From assembly GCA_038065015.1 (NCBI GenBank), contig JBBTRU010000064.1, forward strand, positions 1 through 5,093: a stretch of DNA of 5,093 bases. The letters are read 5' to 3'. The position numbers and the translations under genes are program-made. Positions within the stretch are counted from its first letter, which is position 1. Each line of letters starts with the position of its first letter. Below are positions 4,111 through 5,093 of the stretch, in pieces. The DNA comes from CAIPSZ01 sp038065015. GTDB taxonomy: Bacteria > Patescibacteriota > Patescibacteriia > PEXW01. The notes under the pieces are model-generated. The model saw only the letters and a list, made by a program, of their open reading frames with translations. It had not been told where the DNA came from and ran no database searches.

Positions 4111-4632
4111 ATGGAAGAAAAAGTTCTTTTGAAAGCCTCTCTAGTTTTTCCAGTGACCCACACGCACGTCTTGCTCGCAAAGAAGCAAAAGAAGATTGGC
4201 AAGGGCTGTTGGAATGGTTACGGTGGCGGTCCAGAACCAGGCGACCGAGATATTCTCGACACCGCGGTTCGTGAACTCCGTGAGGAGTCTGGTGGGATGA
4301 CGTGCCAGCGTGAGGCTTTGCAAAAAGTTGCTGTCGTGGACTTTCATAATCGCAAGCACGATGGCGAGCAATTTACCTGCCGGGTGGACGTGTACTTGCT
4401 CCATGCGTGGAGTGGACAGCCGACTGTTACGCCGGAAATGACCGAACCCACTTGGTTTGCAAAGGGTGACCTGCCACTTGCAGGATTGATGCCAGCGGAT
4501 CCTGATTGGCTACCGCGTGTCTTAGCCGGGGAGACTATTTACGCCGAGGCATGGTACGGACCTGAACAGAAAACCCTGGAGCAACCGACGCAGATTCGAT
4601 CACTTAGCCCAGAAGAACTCAACCGCTTGTAG
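4111..4632 (+). CDS. MTH1-like Nudix hydrolase (probable 8-oxo-dGTP diphosphatase)
   Basis: A 173-residue Nudix hydrolase resembling MTH1/NUDT1, which hydrolyses oxidised purine dNTPs to monophosphates and so cleans the nucleotide pool. Resemblance lies in WNGYGGG (34-40; MTH1 has WNGFGGK, with Asn35 matching its base-contacting Asn33), in the Nudix helix RELREESG (54-61) with metal-binding Glu58/Glu59, and in the C-terminal MPADPDWLP and AWYG segments. The first part of the Nudix box is irregular: with one extra residue in GPEPGDRD, the expected Glu eight before Arg54 is Arg46, with Asp45 next to it. Of MTH1's Asp pair 119/120 only one remains (Ala129-Asp130). Exact substrate is therefore uncertain. 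A good Shine-Dalgarno fixes the start. It follows tag, also a DNA-integrity gene, and its last codons form part of the terminator. Confidence 0.88.
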   Translation: MEEKVLLKASLVFPVTHTHVLLAKKQKKIGKGCWNGYGGGPEPGDRDILDTAVRELREESGGMTCQREALQKVAVVDFHNRKHDGEQFTCRVDVYLLHAWSGQPTVTPEMTEPTWFAKGDLPLAGLMPADPDWLPRVLAGETIYAEAWYGPEQKTLEQPTQIRSLSPEELNRL

Positions 4633-4656
4633 CACGCTTCGTGCCAGGCGGTTTTT
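4621..4656 (+). terminator. Rho-independent terminator overlapping the Nudix 3' end
   Basis: The outer stem AACCGC (4621-4626)/GCGGTT (4648-4653) encloses the inner stem GCACG (4632-4636)/CGTGC (4640-4644) with a CTT loop, followed by five T (4652-4656). The last sense codons and the stop lie within the structure, as in the 90-residue gene. Confidence 0.75.
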
Positions 4657-4682
4657 CATACTTCACGGTATGGGGCGAGGAG

Positions 4683-4710
4683 TAAAAGAAAACGACCCGC
4701 GGGGGTCGTT
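4683..4710 (-). terminator. Rho-independent terminator of the 77-residue gene
   Basis: AACGACCC (4691-4698) pairs with GGGTCGTT (4703-4710) around GCGG; on the - strand the stem is followed by TTTTCTTTT. It lies about 20 nt after the stop of the - strand gene and converges on the Nudix terminator. Confidence 0.88.
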
Positions 4711-4729
4711 AGCATTGCAGAAAGATCTA

Positions 4730-4963
4730 TTAGCCTAGCGCATTGCCGATCGTGCCATCGAGTGCAATGCCTTCTTTGACGAGGCCAGCAAATTTCGTTC
4801 TGGCCTGGTTGTTGGCGTCTGCCTGGCTTAACGCGTCGGTAATGACGAGTTCTTGCGGCGTACCGTTTGTCCCTTGATAAGCAAACCGGTAGTCCCTTCG
4901 ATCCGTTTGGTAGTAGCTCGGTTTTAGACGAACTGTTTCCCAACCGATTTTAAACAGATTCAT
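4730..4963 (-). CDS. Small protein of unknown function (77 residues)
   Basis: I do not recognise this protein. It has 77 residues, no signal peptide, no membrane segment and no cysteine. A basic, aromatic N-terminal half (Trp8, Tyr17, Tyr18, RRDYRFAYQ at 22-30) is followed by a probable strand (ELVITDA, 38-44) and a probable helix (SQADANNQARTKFAGLVKEG, 46-65), so a small beta/alpha fold is likely. Evidence that it is real is the complete gene architecture: a consensus promoter (5006-5034), a Shine-Dalgarno next to the only ATG, and a strong terminator after TAA. It converges on the Nudix gene and is a separate transcription unit. The frame has no alternative methionine start. Confidence 0.75.
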   Translation of the reverse strand: MNLFKIGWETVRLKPSYYQTDRRDYRFAYQGTNGTPQELVITDALSQADANNQARTKFAGLVKEGIALDGTIGNALG

Positions 4964-4964
4964 A

Positions 4965-4971
4965 CTCCTCC
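4965..4971 (-). promoter_or_regulatory. Shine-Dalgarno GGAGGAG, closely spaced
   Basis: On the - strand GGAGGAG ends one base before ATG 4963; taking only GGAGG, the spacer is 3 nt. This is shorter than the usual 5-9 nt, but no other start codon is available. Confidence 0.65.
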
Positions 4972-5005
4972 AGGTGTTCTTATGTGTTGGTTTTTATGAT
5001 TGCAC

Positions 5006-5034
5006 ATGGTAGCACGGGCGTAGCCTTCTGTCAA
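5006..5034 (-). promoter_or_regulatory. Consensus promoter for the 77-residue gene
   Basis: On the - strand a perfect TTGACA (5034-5029) is followed by 17 bp and TACCAT (5011-5006), preceded by TGC. Predicted start is near 4999, giving a leader of about 36 nt with the Shine-Dalgarno at its end. It is the best promoter in the window. Confidence 0.82.
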
Positions 5035-5093
5035 CGCTGTGTACTGGACGGCCACATCGTGTGCAATCCCATGGTGGCTTCGGCGAAGGCGAG

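Noticed and set aside
159..4963. Recoded UGA (as in some candidate phyla), since none of six genes stops at TGA
   Set aside because: No in-frame TGA occurs in any gene and conserved glycines use GGN; six stops are too few to infer recoding.
5041..5093. Possible gene end or repeat at the right edge
   Set aside because: Only a short CTTC/GAAG pairing is seen; no coding or repeat evidence within the window.

Overview
The window looks like a compact bacterial chromosome segment. Small single-domain genes are packed tightly, promoters lie within or next to neighbouring genes, terminators overlap stop codons, and one gene appears leaderless. The gene set (PEP synthase, DNA-3-methyladenine glycosylase I, an MTH1-like Nudix hydrolase, a one-domain GIY-YIG protein, and a short protein of a type I associate with candidate-phyla genomes) fits a Patescibacteria/CPR organism. 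That assignment is an inference with moderate confidence, not a proof. The genetic code is standard: all six genes are open, stop with TAA or TAG, and contain no in-frame TGA.

Layout. Positions 27-81 hold two adjoining imperfect palindromes of the intergenic-repeat type. A well-formed promoter (94-122) follows, with its -35 box inside a perfect inverted repeat. It drives ppsA (159-2594, +), which ends at a hairpin terminator. Next on + comes a 90-residue protein of unknown function (2697-2969) with a clear Shine-Dalgarno; its stop codon lies in the stem of a strong terminator. On the - strand follow tRNA-Ser(GGA) (2982-3069) and, 5 nt upstream of it, a GIY-YIG nuclease-family gene (3075-3332). 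On + come tag (3475-4041) and a Nudix gene (4111-4632). A 77-residue orphan gene (4730-4963, -) converges on the Nudix gene, with a terminator for each. Positions 5035-5093 show nothing I can name.

The most notable structure is at 3035-3414. The 5' half of the tRNA-Ser gene, from mature nucleotide 1 to anticodon position 34 plus one flanking base (36 bp), is repeated with one mismatch exactly 344 bp away, on the far side of the GIY-YIG gene. A good tRNA-type promoter (TTGGCA-N17-TACGTT, - strand) sits directly upstream of the distal half copy, not of the intact tRNA. The simplest reading is that a 344-bp element carrying little but a GIY-YIG gene entered the anticodon loop of tRNA-Ser, brought a replacement 5' half, and left the original promoter and 5' half stranded upstream. 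The lower GC of the ORF (about 39% by hand count) and two back-to-back hairpins abutting the repeat support a foreign unit. This is a structural inference from one sequence and has not been tested against relatives.

Functionally, ppsA is central carbon metabolism (pyruvate/PEP interconversion), while tag and the Nudix gene both protect DNA or the nucleotide pool. Five promoters in the window share an extended -10 (TGC followed by a TA-starting hexamer); four of them have a -35-like hexamer 17 bp upstream.
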